Under the pieces are notes generated by a model, which made no database searches, was not told the origin of the DNA, and saw only the letters and a program-made list of their open reading frames with translations. A stretch of DNA of 64,000 nucleotides from Gnetum montanum (taxonomy: Eukaryota; Streptophyta; Gnetopsida; Gnetales; Gnetaceae): NCBI GenBank assembly GCA_015680685.1, contig MNCI01008931.1, forward strand, positions 218,348 to 282,347, written 5' to 3'. Below are positions 53,776-64,000 of the stretch, piece by piece (position 1 is the first letter of the stretch; the number at the start of each line of letters is the position of its first letter). A program made the position numbers and the translations under genes.

Positions 53776-56364
53776 ATGGCACCCAAACCGAGGCACCCAA
53801 GGGATGAAGGACCGTCACAACCAAGGGACAAGTGCCCATGCACGAGAAGGGGATGAGGTGTGCAACTACCAAAGCATGCAGAGGGCTCTCATGCAACTAG
53901 GCCCTTCCGCGAAAGACCTAATGTGGAATCTGTTCATCAAATTCTTGAAGAGGGGATTCCCAGCAAGCAATCGCTCGGCGATGAGACTCCTGGGATAGCA
54001 CCACCGCTTGAGGTCACCCTAACCCAAGCCTACCTTGATGCTATCACGCTGCGCAAGATGCAATGAATGGTCCTTCAAGAGCTAAATTTTGGACCATTCC
54101 TCAAGAACATGCCAGAAGAAGTGAGGCTTCAACTGCAAAACTCTCCAATGTGGCCAATCATCATAACCAGTGGTGAATGGTACTTAGGAGAAACTTATCT
54201 CTTCTGGATGAATCGGTAACCAAGGTCTAGAGTAAGAATCAAAGACATTTATGTCTCTTACTCTTTGGAGGTGATAGCATAGGCTCTGGGGTTGCTCGAG
54301 ATTGGGGTAGATGTGGTGGAAATTCCAAAGCAGGCTGATCCAGAGGTAAAGGCGGAATGGACCAAATAGAAAGGGATAGCATGATATTCAAATGATGTAA
54401 TTCGGTGCACCCCAATTGCCTCGTGGTGAGAGATGATGAAAGACAAAACTCCTGCTGCTACACAAACAGAGGAGGAGTAGCAACCGCCTCCACCACTTAC
54501 ACAAACAATGCAGCCGGGCTCACAAACCATAGTAGAATACATCCGCGAGATCCAAGAAATGCTCTTGAGCCAACAAGAGCAATCGAGCAGGACTGGTGGA
54601 GGAGAAGACCCTTCGATCTATCACCCTGTCATGAGCCACCTGAAGCAAGTGGCTTAATCAGTTAGCTTGCTTGAAAGGGTAGGGTTGATATTCTCCGCTG
54701 CCCGAGCACAAGTTCCAACCAGAATAGATCCAAGCATCCAAGAGGTATCAGTTTCAATCCAACAGTTGTTCCCTGAAATTTCAGGGAATGCTGCTACCTT
54801 TTTGGTATGCTTGGAAGATGGTGAAGAGGTGACGGTCTTGATGATGCAGCACCAAGGACAAGAAGTCACGGCCAAAGTGGTTGTTGACACAATTTCTACA
54901 GCTCTCAATGCACTGACAGCACCTGTACTGAACATTCATGGACTACAAGATGTACAAGTATCTATTGGAACTTCGCGTAGCAAGATTAATGTAGCCCAAC
55001 ACGAAGACTTGTTAGACCGACTGGTGGGAACTGGGCAACCACTCTTGGATGTCTTCGACCTTCAGGACAACATTACTACAACCTAGTCGGAACTACTCTT
55101 GGCAAGGGGCAAAAGCCTCATTTTGAAAGGACAACTTGATTCTGCTCAAGCCGCTTATCAATGCTTGGCAATGAAGGTAGCCTAATCAACAGCTCAACTT
55201 GCTGATCCAGCCAGCCTCAACCATGAAATCACTAGGAATGAAGCTTTTCAACAGCTTCAACTTAAACTTCAAGTCATCGAAGATGTGCAAGAGACAACAA
55301 TCTTCAACAAGTCCTTGGCAGACGTCCGAGAATATCACTTAGACAAGGACTTGGCTGAGGTTCACCAGGAGAACGTGCGATTGACTGCGGAGGTTCATCA
55401 CCTGCATAATGTTGGTGCAGAAAATGAACATATGAAAGATTTTATCCACCAACAGCAGGAAGAACTAGCCAGGGTGAATGCTAACATTAGAAGGTTGCCT
55501 GCTAAAAATCAAAATTTATCAATGGAGGAGGTTCGGGCATTGTGATAGAAGTCTGTAATTGAAATTGCCGCTTGGAAGAACGAGGCCCTGAAATTCGAAA
55601 AAGTTAAAAATAATTATAGGGACCAAGTGGGATTGTAGAAGGAGGTAAATGAGAAGCATATTCAAGTCGCCAAAGCTAAGATGAACTAAGCGCTCCAGCA
55701 GCTCCGAAAGGGAGGCGATGTATGGCAATCTATCTTCAATGGGTTGAACGCCTACAATAAAGCTGAAATCTGCCTAAAAGAGCTATAGATTGAGGAGATG
55801 ACAAAATACATGGAGTTGGCCAACCTTCGATATGCAAACCAGGCTATGCTCACAGCCGGAAGATTGTGGTCAGAATTGGAAAAACAAGTGGCCGCCTCGT
55901 ATTCCCTATACAAGGGAGAGTTCCAGGCACACAAAACAACGAAGCAGAAGCTGGAAATGCCAAACGTGGAACTCAAGGTTCTCCACACAAGCTTTGAAGA
56001 ACAACATATAGTCACAGAGAACCTAGCCCGAAGAATGAATGACTACTAGCAACTGCAGGCATCAATCCGAGCATTCAACATTGAATGCAAGTGGTTTGCA
56101 GCCTGGTTTGTCAACCTAAAAGAACTCCTTTTGGCGCTACCATGCCCTTGGGAAGTTCTTGTTCCAACACACATTGGAGAAGCTGCCTGGATAGTGAACG
56201 ATCCCAGAAGCAAAGAAGAAAAGATGAGGGCTCTCTTGGAGGCTTTTCAGCTGCCTCCAAAAGTTGCTGCTGCTGTGGGGCAACCGTCATCTGTGCCGCC
56301 ACCAACGCATGGGCCAAAGGCTAGAGAAGGTCCATCAGAACCATCGCCCCCAGGGATGGTGTGA
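53776..56364 (+). pseudogene. Extra ORF of element B (post-integrase, coiled-coil protein)
   Basis: One reading frame runs 863 codons from ATG 53776 (MAPKPRHPRDEGPSQPRDK) to TGA 56362-56364 without a frameshift, but with about twenty in-frame stops. Residues ~95-190 form a globular part (FLKNMPEEVRLQLQ, WYLGETYLFWMNR, DIYVSYSLEVIA, LGLLEIGVDVVEIP). A Gln/Pro-rich link follows (~210-280), then long heptad-rich stretches (HLDKDLAEVHQENVRLTAEV, ELEKQVAASYSLYKGEF), with a Pro-rich end (PSSVPPPTHGPKAREGPSEP). Its position matches the env-like/extra ORF of Athila-group elements. I see no signal peptide or membrane span, so I do not call it an envelope. Probably translated from a separate mRNA when alive. 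Confidence 0.7.
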
Positions 56365-56615
56365 TCTTCTCTAGCAATTTTGTGCATCATCCTACACAGC
56401 AGAGGCTCCAGGACCAGCGAGGTGCTCAATTTTGTCTCTAAACACCATCATTTTTGTAACTTGTCCTCCTTTGTAACTAAGGAACTTGGTCAAATTCATG
56501 TTGTATCATGTGTGTGTCATGTATGTGTTTAAGTTATGTGTGTTGTAAATAAGAATCTATACCTTCCAAATTGTAAAGTAACTTGAGGACAAGTTTTTAG
56601 TTAGTCGTGGGGGTA

Positions 56616-57508
56616 TGATGAAGTGTCATTAAGTCAATGCATCAACTAGGCTGCGTATACATGGCCACATTGACGCAAGCCCATCAACGTGGCCCAGTTT
56701 ACGCAGCCACCTATCTTGGCCTATAAATGAGAGGGCCTTCCGCCTCATTTAGACACTTTTCAGTTAGTTGTAGCGAAGCTCTTGCAGTTTGTTCCCGCAG
56801 GAGATAGAATATTTTCCAAGTGCCTACAGCAGGTGTAAGAAAAGTGATCAGCTCTTTATTCGAGCGTTGATGTATCTCAGCTCATTGACGTGACGGTAAT
56901 AAAGATGAAATATTCAAGCATTCCTTGTAGCATTTGGACTTAGATATTTTATGCATTCAATAGTTTAATATGTTTATGCTTTGATTATTGCTTTGATAAT
57001 TACTTAAGTTTTCGTTATTATGATTTCAATCGTTATCGCTCATTCGTAGTTCGTAAGGCCATAAGTACGACTATCTCGAATGTAACTCAAACACTTGGTA
57101 ACCCAGTGACGCTTAACATCTGGTAACCCAGAAGTGTTAGGAGATGCTCAGAACATGCTCAGAAGATGGGACCGAATACTTATGCTAGGAATGGTTAGGA
57201 TTTAGATTAAGATAATCTTAGATTAATTAATATTCTAGCCTTAATATTCTAGCCTTACTTTCCAAGATAATTAGCTGCCAAAAGATAAGTAAAAAAAGTT
57301 ATAAAAATCATTAGCCTTACTCTCACTTAACCATCGTAAACAACACCTCACAAGTGAGATGAGGAGGACAATGACCGTTCTAACCCAAGGTTTCACTGGT
57401 TAGAGTCTGGTGTATGTTAAGTGCTTACAGTTTGTGGATTTTAACCAAGTCGCGTGTGAACGCCCATGATTCGTATGGTTGGGCATAAGGGTACCTTGCC
57501 ACTCATCA
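56616..57508 (+). repeat. 3' LTR of element B
   Basis: Same ends and same R/U5 as 44811-45707. TATAAAT near 56722, AATAAA at 56898-56903. A 12-bp word attctagcctta is repeated at 57228-57253. Preceded by gtcgtgggggta, a short purine tract. Confidence 0.9.
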
Positions 57509-58570
57509 GTAAGCTAAGGAAAAGAGAGAGTGCAAAGGAATATAACAAAGATCCTTCCCTCTGAAAGAAGGGAGTAAGATTTTGTGAGGATGAAGAATAG
57601 TCACGACTCGAAGAGATGGTGAATAGGAAAACTTTACCTATTTAAAAGTTGGCATCGAAAGTATTGGCAAAGGTAGACAAAGTGTGGGACTCCCTAGATA
57701 ATAGATTTCAAATCATTCTCCAAAATAGTAGAGGAGTTTAGAGAGTAAGGTAGTGAACGGGAAAAGAAGAAAAAGAGAGAAGTGAAATATGCATGCAACA
57801 AGGGTAAGGGCAAAGTTGCCATCATCAAAGAGGTTGTGGATTCGGACACAAACAAGGATAGTGGATGCAAGATATGCCAATATAACCATCCTAAGGGATG
57901 TTGCCCTGTAATCTCACATCTGCAGGAGTCTGGGGTGTATGCACTCAACCCACGATTAAACAGAACGCAAACACCCCAAAGGTTACCTTATCCCCAAGGT
58001 AACCCAAGATAGTTCCACCAACCCTTAACGTATTATCCAAGTGGAACTCCACCACAGCCAACTGAGCAGTATCAATAGTGGCAGCACCCACAATCATGGG
58101 GAATGCCACCACCATGGCAACAATATTCTTACCGTCAACCTGACCCGTATGGATATTACGTGCAATAGCCAATTTCTCCACGTGACTCTACTGGTCACAT
58201 CACCCCTCAGCCTGACTACCAAACACATGAGTATTATAGGACTCCTTCTCCTAGGGGTGATGTTCCACAAACATACCATCCTTCTCATCCGACTGCATCT
58301 CTTCCACCCTTAACTCCATTACCACCTACTCCAACCATGCAAGATGAGCTCCCTACCTAGCCACAGCAACGCAATGCTACAAGGGCTATTAATTCTCACC
58401 CTACTATTGGTCCAAACAATCACACAAAGAAGAGACCTTTCTTTAGAACCAATAGTCCAACCAAGTCCTTACAATCTCAAGCAGCTAATTCTTCAAATGC
58501 CTCATCACCAATCAAAACTTCAGAGCTCCCTTCAACCCAAAGGCTACATTCAATGCATACGATCATGTTA
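57509..58570 (+). pseudogene. Element A gag, C-terminal part
   Basis: Continues the gag of A after the insertion: GKERVQRNITKI, then CKICQYNHPKGCCPVISHL (the same CX2CX3HX4C knuckle as in B) and a Pro/Gln/Tyr-rich tail (YYPSGTPPQPTEQYQ, QPDPYGYYVQ). Colinear with 47240-48150 of B. Confidence 0.82.
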
Positions 58571-59030
58571 ACTCATGCCTTAATTGATTGGACAAAATTT
58601 GGCCATCTTCCTAGGAAATTCTCTGATCTTGGGAGTCCCCTTATATATCTACAAATCACCAGGGAATGAACTGTGCAAAGCTCTTTTGGATTCAAGTTTT
58701 GGTGTCAACTTAATCTCTCAAGAAATGTGCAAAGCCTAGAACTTGCCTCCATTAAAAAAAAGTAACATTCATTTAAAGTTGGTCGACCAATCCATCACTA
58801 TCCCATTAGGACTAGTGGAGGATACTATCACCATTATTTGTGGATGGTCATATCCAGCTAACTTCCTAGTGATTCAAGTGAACAATGGTAAGGGGGACTT
58901 CTCAATCATAATGGGAAGAGCATGCCTAAGCCAAATTGGTGTGTGCCTAGGAATCCACGATCTTTTCCTAGAAATATCAAAGGAAAATACATTTGGAAAG
59001 ATCTAGAAGAAGAAAGTTCCATGCATCGCA
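58571..59030 (+). pseudogene. Element A protease
   Basis: MLTHALIDWTKFGHLPRKF, LLDSSFGVNLIS (DSG now DSS), ITIPLGLVEDTITIICGWSY, NFLVIQVNNGKGDFSIIMGR. Frame changes near 58660 and a TAG after ENTFGKI. Confidence 0.82.
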
Positions 59031-59329
59031 TACAGTGACACAAGGTGTAATTGCATGCAAAAGTCATGGTTTGTGCAATGTTTAACGTTGCCTGCATGCA
59101 ATCAGTGTGCACAAGTGACTAATATACAAAGATGCCTATATGCAGTAGCCACAAGACAAGAAGGCACCCAATGGCTGACAGTTAATCAAGAGAGTAGTTC
59201 AACTATATGCATGGAACAAACTGAGGGTTTGACATGCACTTACATCGATAGCATAGACACATTAGAGCAAGTCCATCACCAACTTCCAAGTCTTGACATT
59301 GAAAATATCAACTAGCGGAAGTTGGAAAT

Positions 59330-60420
59330 CCCTAATAAGTTTAAGTAGGAGCCCCTTAAGTTAAAACCATTGCCCACTAGTATGAAACACATGTTTCTCA
59401 AGAATGGAAAATCAGTAACTATTAATGCTAGGCTCACTCCTCAACAAAAAGAAAGACTACTAAAAGTGATAAACAAATGGTCAAAAGCCTCACTTGGTCA
59501 TATCCTAAATTAACTAGAATAGATCCTAGGATATTGCAACATAGAATTTACACCAATCCCTCCATGAAGCCTCGATGACAACCGCAGAGGCAACTTAACC
59601 CAAAGCTTAAGCAAGTGGTTAAGGAAGAAATTGAATAGCTTCTAAAAGCTAGGTTCATATGCCCCATTGCTGATAGTAAATAGGTTAGTCCCTTACTTAT
59701 TGTGCCCAAAAAGGGAGGTAAAAGGAGGGTGTGCATAGATTTTAGGCTACTAAATATGATAACATTCAATGACCACTTTCCATTGCCATTCGTCGACCAA
59801 GTCTTAGACACCATTCAAAGACATCGCTACTATAGTTTTCTAAATAGGTACAGTGGGTATAACCAAATACAAATAGCCCTAGAAGACCAAGCCAAAACTA
59901 TGTTCATCAATCCTTGGGGAACATTTGCATACAAACAGATGTCATTTGGCTTGTGCAATGCCCCTACAACATTTCAACGATTAGTTCTAAGCATATTCTA
60001 GTAGCAGATAGGAAACAATGTGGAGGTCTTCATCGATGACTTCTCCACCTACGAAGCGAACTTTCAGCAAGCCTTGGACTAGTTAGAGCAAGTACTAAAA
60101 CGATGTGTAGAAAGTAACTTAAGGCTCAACTGGCAAAAAAGCCATTTAATGGTCTAAGAAGGCATTGTACTAGGGCATAAGATCTTGCAAATAGGGATAG
60201 AGGTAGACCCTAAAAAGATCAAAGTTATCCAAGGAATTACCCATAAACCTGAAACTATAAAAGATATCCGGTCATTCCTTGGACACACTAGCTACTATAG
60301 ATGGTTTATTCAAAACTTTTCAAAGGCTACAAAACCATTGGTTGAACTAACAAAAAAGGATGTACCTTTTGAATGGACCAAGGAATGTGAACTAGCTTTC
60401 CAAACTTTAAAATAGAAGCT
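59330..60420 (+). pseudogene. Element A reverse transcriptase
   Basis: VPKKGGKRRVCIDFRLLNMI, DQVLDTIQRHRYYSFLNRYS, MSFGLCNAPTTFQ, VFIDDFSTY (DD kept), RSFLGHTSYYRWFI and ELTKKDVPFEWTKECELAFQ. Stops include two adjacent TAG after LSIF (60000-60005), where B has Gln codons. This copy keeps the RT/RNase H link that B has lost. Confidence 0.88.
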
Positions 60421-60840
60421 CATAGAAACACCCATTCTACAAGCTCCTAACTGGTCCAAACCATTCCACATAATGACTGACGTGTCCAACTATGCTTTAG
60501 GAGCCATAGTTACATAGTTAGGTGATCAAAAACATCCTTATTACATCCACTGTGCAAGTAGGAGTATTGCTAGTGCACAACTTAACTACACCACAACAGA
60601 GAAAGAATTAATGATTGTAGTGTTTGCACTAGAAAAATTTAGGCACTATGTCTTGGGCTATAAGGTATTCATGCACATGGATCATAGTGCAATAAGGTTC
60701 CTAATGAATAAGCCAACGGTGAGCCCTTGCATCATACGATGGCTTATAATCTTACAAGAGTTTGATCTTACAATGATTGATCATAAAGGCACCAAGAATG
60801 TAGTTGCTGATCATTTATCTCAGTTGCGATGGAATAGCAA
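60421..60840 (+). pseudogene. Element A RNase H
   Basis: SNYALGAIVT then TAG (Gln in B), HPYYIHCASRSIASAQL, ELMIVVFALEKFRHYVLGY, VFMHMDHSAIRFLMNKPTVS and KGTKNVVADHLSQL. A single frame carries 60611-60904. Confidence 0.85.
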
Positions 60841-62130
60841 AGAGGATGAATATCCACTCTCTGACCATTTCCCTGATGAACTCCACTTTGTAGGTGTAGT
60901 ATAGTGGTATTCTCACCTATCTCCTTACACAACAAACACCACAAGGGTTAGACAATAAAAAGAAACAATAGTTTCTTCATTGAGCCAAGTATTTTATGGA
61001 GATCAATGGGCAACTTTATAAAGTATGTCATAATGGCTTGGTCCAATAGTGTGTTCCCAAGGTGGATCAATTATGAGTTCTCCAAGATGCTCATGAGGGT
61101 CCTTGTAGGGATCATTACGTGGGGAGATGAACAGCCATCAAAATCTTGCTTGCAGGATATTATTGGCCTACATTGTTCTGGGACATCCATCATTTTGTCC
61201 AATCTTGTGAGCGATGTCACTGTGATGGGGGAATGACTACTAGAATGGAGGGTCTGCAACAATGGATTCAACATTTAGAACCCTTTGATATTGGGGAATT
61301 GATTTTATGAGGCCTGTTACACCAATGTCCAATGAAAAAGCCTACATCATTGTTGTTGTTGACTACTTCACAAAATGGGTAGAAGTAGCCACTGTTAAGG
61401 ATTGTACATCATCTATAGCTACACGATTTATTCAACAAAAAATCGTAAACAGGTTTGGCATGTTGCGTGCACTTATTTCAAAAAATGGTACACACTTCAC
61501 AAGTGTGACTTTTCGAAAATTAATGCAATGCTTAGGGTTGAGCACAAACTGACTACACCATACCACCCTTAAGCAAATGGTCAAGCGAAGATCACCAATA
61601 AGAAGATTACAAAGATACTGACAAGAACTATTAGTAATTATAGGAGAGATTGGAGCACCAAACTGAACGATGCTCTTTGGGCATACTGCTCCACCTAGAA
61701 ACTCCCTATAGGCTATGCTCCCTATGAGTTAATGTACAGTAAACTTCCAATGCTCCCTATTCAAGCATAACTCTATACACTATCCATGGCATGTGATCTC
61801 AACTTTGATCTTGATTTAGCACAAAAGGAACAACTAATGAACCTTAACTTGCTAGATGAGAATTAACTAGTCACCCTGTCATCTAATAAATTGCACAAGG
61901 CCTTTAATAAACAACGTCATGTCATGACTTGAAAATTAGAAAAGTTAAGTACCAACTAGGAGATAAGGTTCTCTACTGGAATCCCACACATGTGCCACAA
62001 CGAACTAAATTTCAAATGCTATGGGAAGGACCTTATATCATTCATGTAACTTATCCTTCAGGGGCCATGATGATTTACAAACCTGAGAGCCCGGACAACA
62101 AACTATTAGTCAACATCCAACAAACCAAAC
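60841..62130 (+). pseudogene. Element A integrase
   Basis: AKYFMEINGQLYKVCHNG opens it. The zinc-binding segment is present but shifted (YYWPTLFWDIHHFVQSCERC in the alternative frame near 61160-61215). The core has NEKAYIIVVVDYFTKWVEVA and ALISKNGTHFTSV (second catalytic Asp now Lys). The third block is broken (61550-61600). The C-terminal part GDKVLYWNPTHVPQR...LWEGPYII ends at about 62130. Confidence 0.85.
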
Positions 62131-63600
62131 CTTTCCATGAGCCTAGGATAGCTAGTACCAATTGTACTTCTGTTGGTGGACAACCTTGCTCCCTATTTTG
62201 GATTGCCTCCTACCACCTCAATCATGGGGGAGATGACCACCAATGCTAACCATTCAAAGCCCTCAATTCCTTTTGTATTTCTATTTTACATATTTTTTTG
62301 CACATTTTTCAAATTTAGTTATTTTTTTTTACAACATCATTCAAAATTTTACTATCTCTTTGTTTGATTTAATTTTTTTAGTCTTACAATAAGTGCTCAT
62401 GATGGTGGATTGTATCATAATGATGTTGGTTGCTAATGTTTAGTTCTTACCTTTGATTTTCAATGTTGATATTAAGATATGGTTCTTTTGATAAAATAGG
62501 CAATGAGTCCGCACCATTCATTCATCCATTCAACTCTATGATCTCCCTTGGCTTTGGAGCTATACTATCCCTTTTCCTAAGTAAACTTATTAATGAATTG
62601 GTGGCTCGGTATTCTTCAAACCAAGGAAGGACTCAATGGTTGAAAAGGGTGTGACTTCAAGGGGATTCGATGCATGTGTGCTGGCTATTCTCTTGGGTGC
62701 TTGGATGATTTTCATGGGTTTTTCGCCATTCTACCATTGATCAAATATCAAGAAGTTGAGTGAATAAAAATAAGTCTTTGCATGGTGTGGTTCTCATGCG
62801 ATAAAAAAAACAAAACAAACTGGTGAGAATTCAAAGCACACCCCTTAGACATAATAAATAAATATGGGCTACAAGCACTAGTTATGGCACTAGAAAGACA
62901 TGTTACCCATGCCTGAAGGTTCCCTCTAACTAAGGCCCTTTCTTGCTTCTTGCTTCTCTATCTTTCTCTCCTTGGAATGGTGGTGACTCTTTGGAGGAGC
63001 ATTCTTGTTGCTTCAAAAAGATGAATTGGTCAAGTGTATTGATGCAAGGTCACTGAATGTGGTTAGTTTGAGTCCAGGTTTGGAATGAGTTCTACTCAGT
63101 TACCTTAACCATAAAATACACAAGGGACTTTACACTACCTTACTCTTGGGATTCAATTCCATTTTCTACTCTCCATCTTTCTTCCCATTTTCCACCTCAT
63201 TGTTGGTTTTATGATTAGTCTATATTTTGGTTTATACATTGTTTTTCCTTCGTAAATTCTTGTGGGTAAGTCTTTAACCATTGTTTCCATATGTCATCCC
63301 TAGAGCCTGCAAACTCTTTGGTTTGGGGGTTTGTCAAGCCATAAAAGGCATGAGCCTACTTTGGGGAGGACCCACTAACATTCATTTTTGGTGTAATTGT
63401 TAAATTCTTCTCCTTAAACATTTCTCGCAATCAACAATTTCTCATTTCATCCCCATCCATGACATCCATTTTATTGGCATCGTCATTGTTATTTTTCCCA
63501 TTTTTCTTATTCCCTATACTTTTCCACCTCATTGCTACTGGAGGGTCGCTCTTAGTCGTGGGGGCCCTATCACAAATTTTTCCATTCTACTACTTGTATC
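62131..63600 (+). other. Spacer of element A downstream of integrase
   Basis: No gene. Contains catgggggagatg at 62225 and gtcgtgggggccc at 63556, purine-tract-like blocks in positions comparable to 51803 and 53564 of B. It aligns patchily with the spacer of B. Confidence 0.55.
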
Positions 63601-64000
63601 ACCCCTACACCTTGGGTAGTTATCAGTGATAAACCTCTAACCAAGTTTCTGCCATAACCACAACTCAGCCAATGCACTTTATATCAAGGCAAGGTATCAA
63701 TTGCATTATGGCTTACCTATCCTTGCTCATTCATGACTATGTTGTGTGCAAAAATGGAAATTACACATACAATGGACTAGGATAGGAGAAAGCACTTGGG
63801 ATGGACTGGAGTTGGAGCATTTACACCGGGAACAAGTTTGGTCACGTGGCTATGGATAAACAACGGAAAGCGCAATCATGACGTCGGCAACAACACACCT
63901 CGTTTTCTTTTCTCTCTCTTCAAGCTATCAAATGAGGGTCTAGATGTCATCTATGTACAGTGTTCACCACAAAGGGTGTGAACACCAATGTTGTAATATG
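63601..64000. other. Unassigned right edge
   Basis: No homology to the extra ORF of B was seen where it would be expected. The 61-codon open frame 63796-63981 (+) has no recognised family. The element A tail may end or be interrupted here. Confidence 0.35.

Larger units (their letters stand above)
44811..57508 (+). mobile_element. Gypsy element B (Athila/Tat-like), nested in element A
   Basis: Complete: 5' LTR 44811-45707, 3' LTR 56616-57508, both TGATGAAGTG...CTCATCA. Target duplication gtgag (44806-44810) against gtaag (57509-57513), one transition apart. Interior 10.9 kb: gag, protease, RT, RNase H, integrase, 2-kb spacer, extra ORF. All ORFs carry stops, mostly TAG. tRNA-Asp-type PBS and the TTGAGGACAAG...GTGGGGG pre-LTR block (56582-56613) agree with the Athila/Tat branch, as far as I remember that group. 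Confidence 0.92.
42323..64000 (+). mobile_element. Gypsy element A (Athila/Tat-like), runs off the window, split by element B
   Basis: 5' LTR 42323-43179, tRNA-Asp-type PBS, gag start 43326. Element B is inserted at 44810/44811; the gag of A resumes at 57509, followed by protease, RT, RNase H and integrase to about 62130, then a long non-coding tail. The two halves of the gag of A match the uninterrupted gag of B (46700-47560) on either side of the insertion. The 3' LTR is not reached, and whether the last few hundred bases still belong to A is unproven. Confidence 0.85.

Noticed and set aside
63796-63981. 61-codon open frame at the right edge
   Set aside because: Too short, no recognised family, and no match to the extra ORF of element B.

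Overview
The window reads as nuclear DNA of a land plant with a large, retrotransposon-filled genome. A gymnosperm is my best guess, because a probable single-copy gene has a TE-packed intron of about 14.6 kb and no complete gene is found in 64 kb. That guess is inference and no marker gene confirms it. Nearly everything recognisable is retroelement sequence: LINEs, Ty1-copia, several Ty3-gypsy types, solo LTRs and tRNA-derived SINE-like copies. All are degraded by stops and frameshifts. An assembly gap of 301 N lies at 10042-10342.

1-9.2 kb: an LTR 3' end (1-138) whose longer relative is at 4247-4744; minisatellites; an intronless, broken retrocopy of a CCR4/nocturnin-type deadenylase (2722-3880); and a 5'-truncated minus-strand LINE (LINE-A, 5277-7490) bounded by a 16-bp target-site duplication. 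LINE-A carries, beyond the usual reverse-transcriptase C-terminus, a long extra coding stretch with coiled coil and a J-domain-like end. 8642-9217 holds a tandem 271-bp monomer array directly upstream of LINE-B.

9.2-13.5 kb: LINE-B (+), with a DUF4283/zinc-knuckle ORF1 and an endonuclease/reverse-transcriptase ORF2, cut off inside the zinc-binding C-terminus.

14.5-29.3 kb: two in-phase, intact exons (14539-14656 and 29231-29302) encode the C-terminal part of a plant SixA-like histidine phosphatase. Between them is one GT-AG intron holding a LINE ORF1 fragment, a partially duplicated LTR, a non-autonomous LTR element (17397-20254), a minus-strand gypsy gag plus LTR (20255-21907), and LINE-C (22085-27260), which is interrupted by a 2.87-kb LTR-like insertion. 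Upstream exons are not in the window.

29.3-42.3 kb: gene-poor sequence with SINE-like copies, then a minus-strand Ty1-copia element (32766-40361). Its 3' LTR contains a solo LTR (33865-34819) with a perfect TTCCA duplication.

42.3-64 kb: two related Ty3-gypsy elements of Athila/Tat-like layout, with primer-binding sites resembling the tRNA-Asp type. Element A starts at 42323 and runs off the window. Element B (44811-57508) is inserted inside the gag gene of A with a near-perfect 5-bp duplication. Element B has gag-protease-RT-RNase H-integrase, then 2 kb of non-coding DNA containing a hairpin plus TATA-like block, and then an extra 863-codon coiled-coil ORF before its 3' LTR.

No transposon protein here looks functional. 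The only reading frame likely to serve the host is the phosphatase exon pair.
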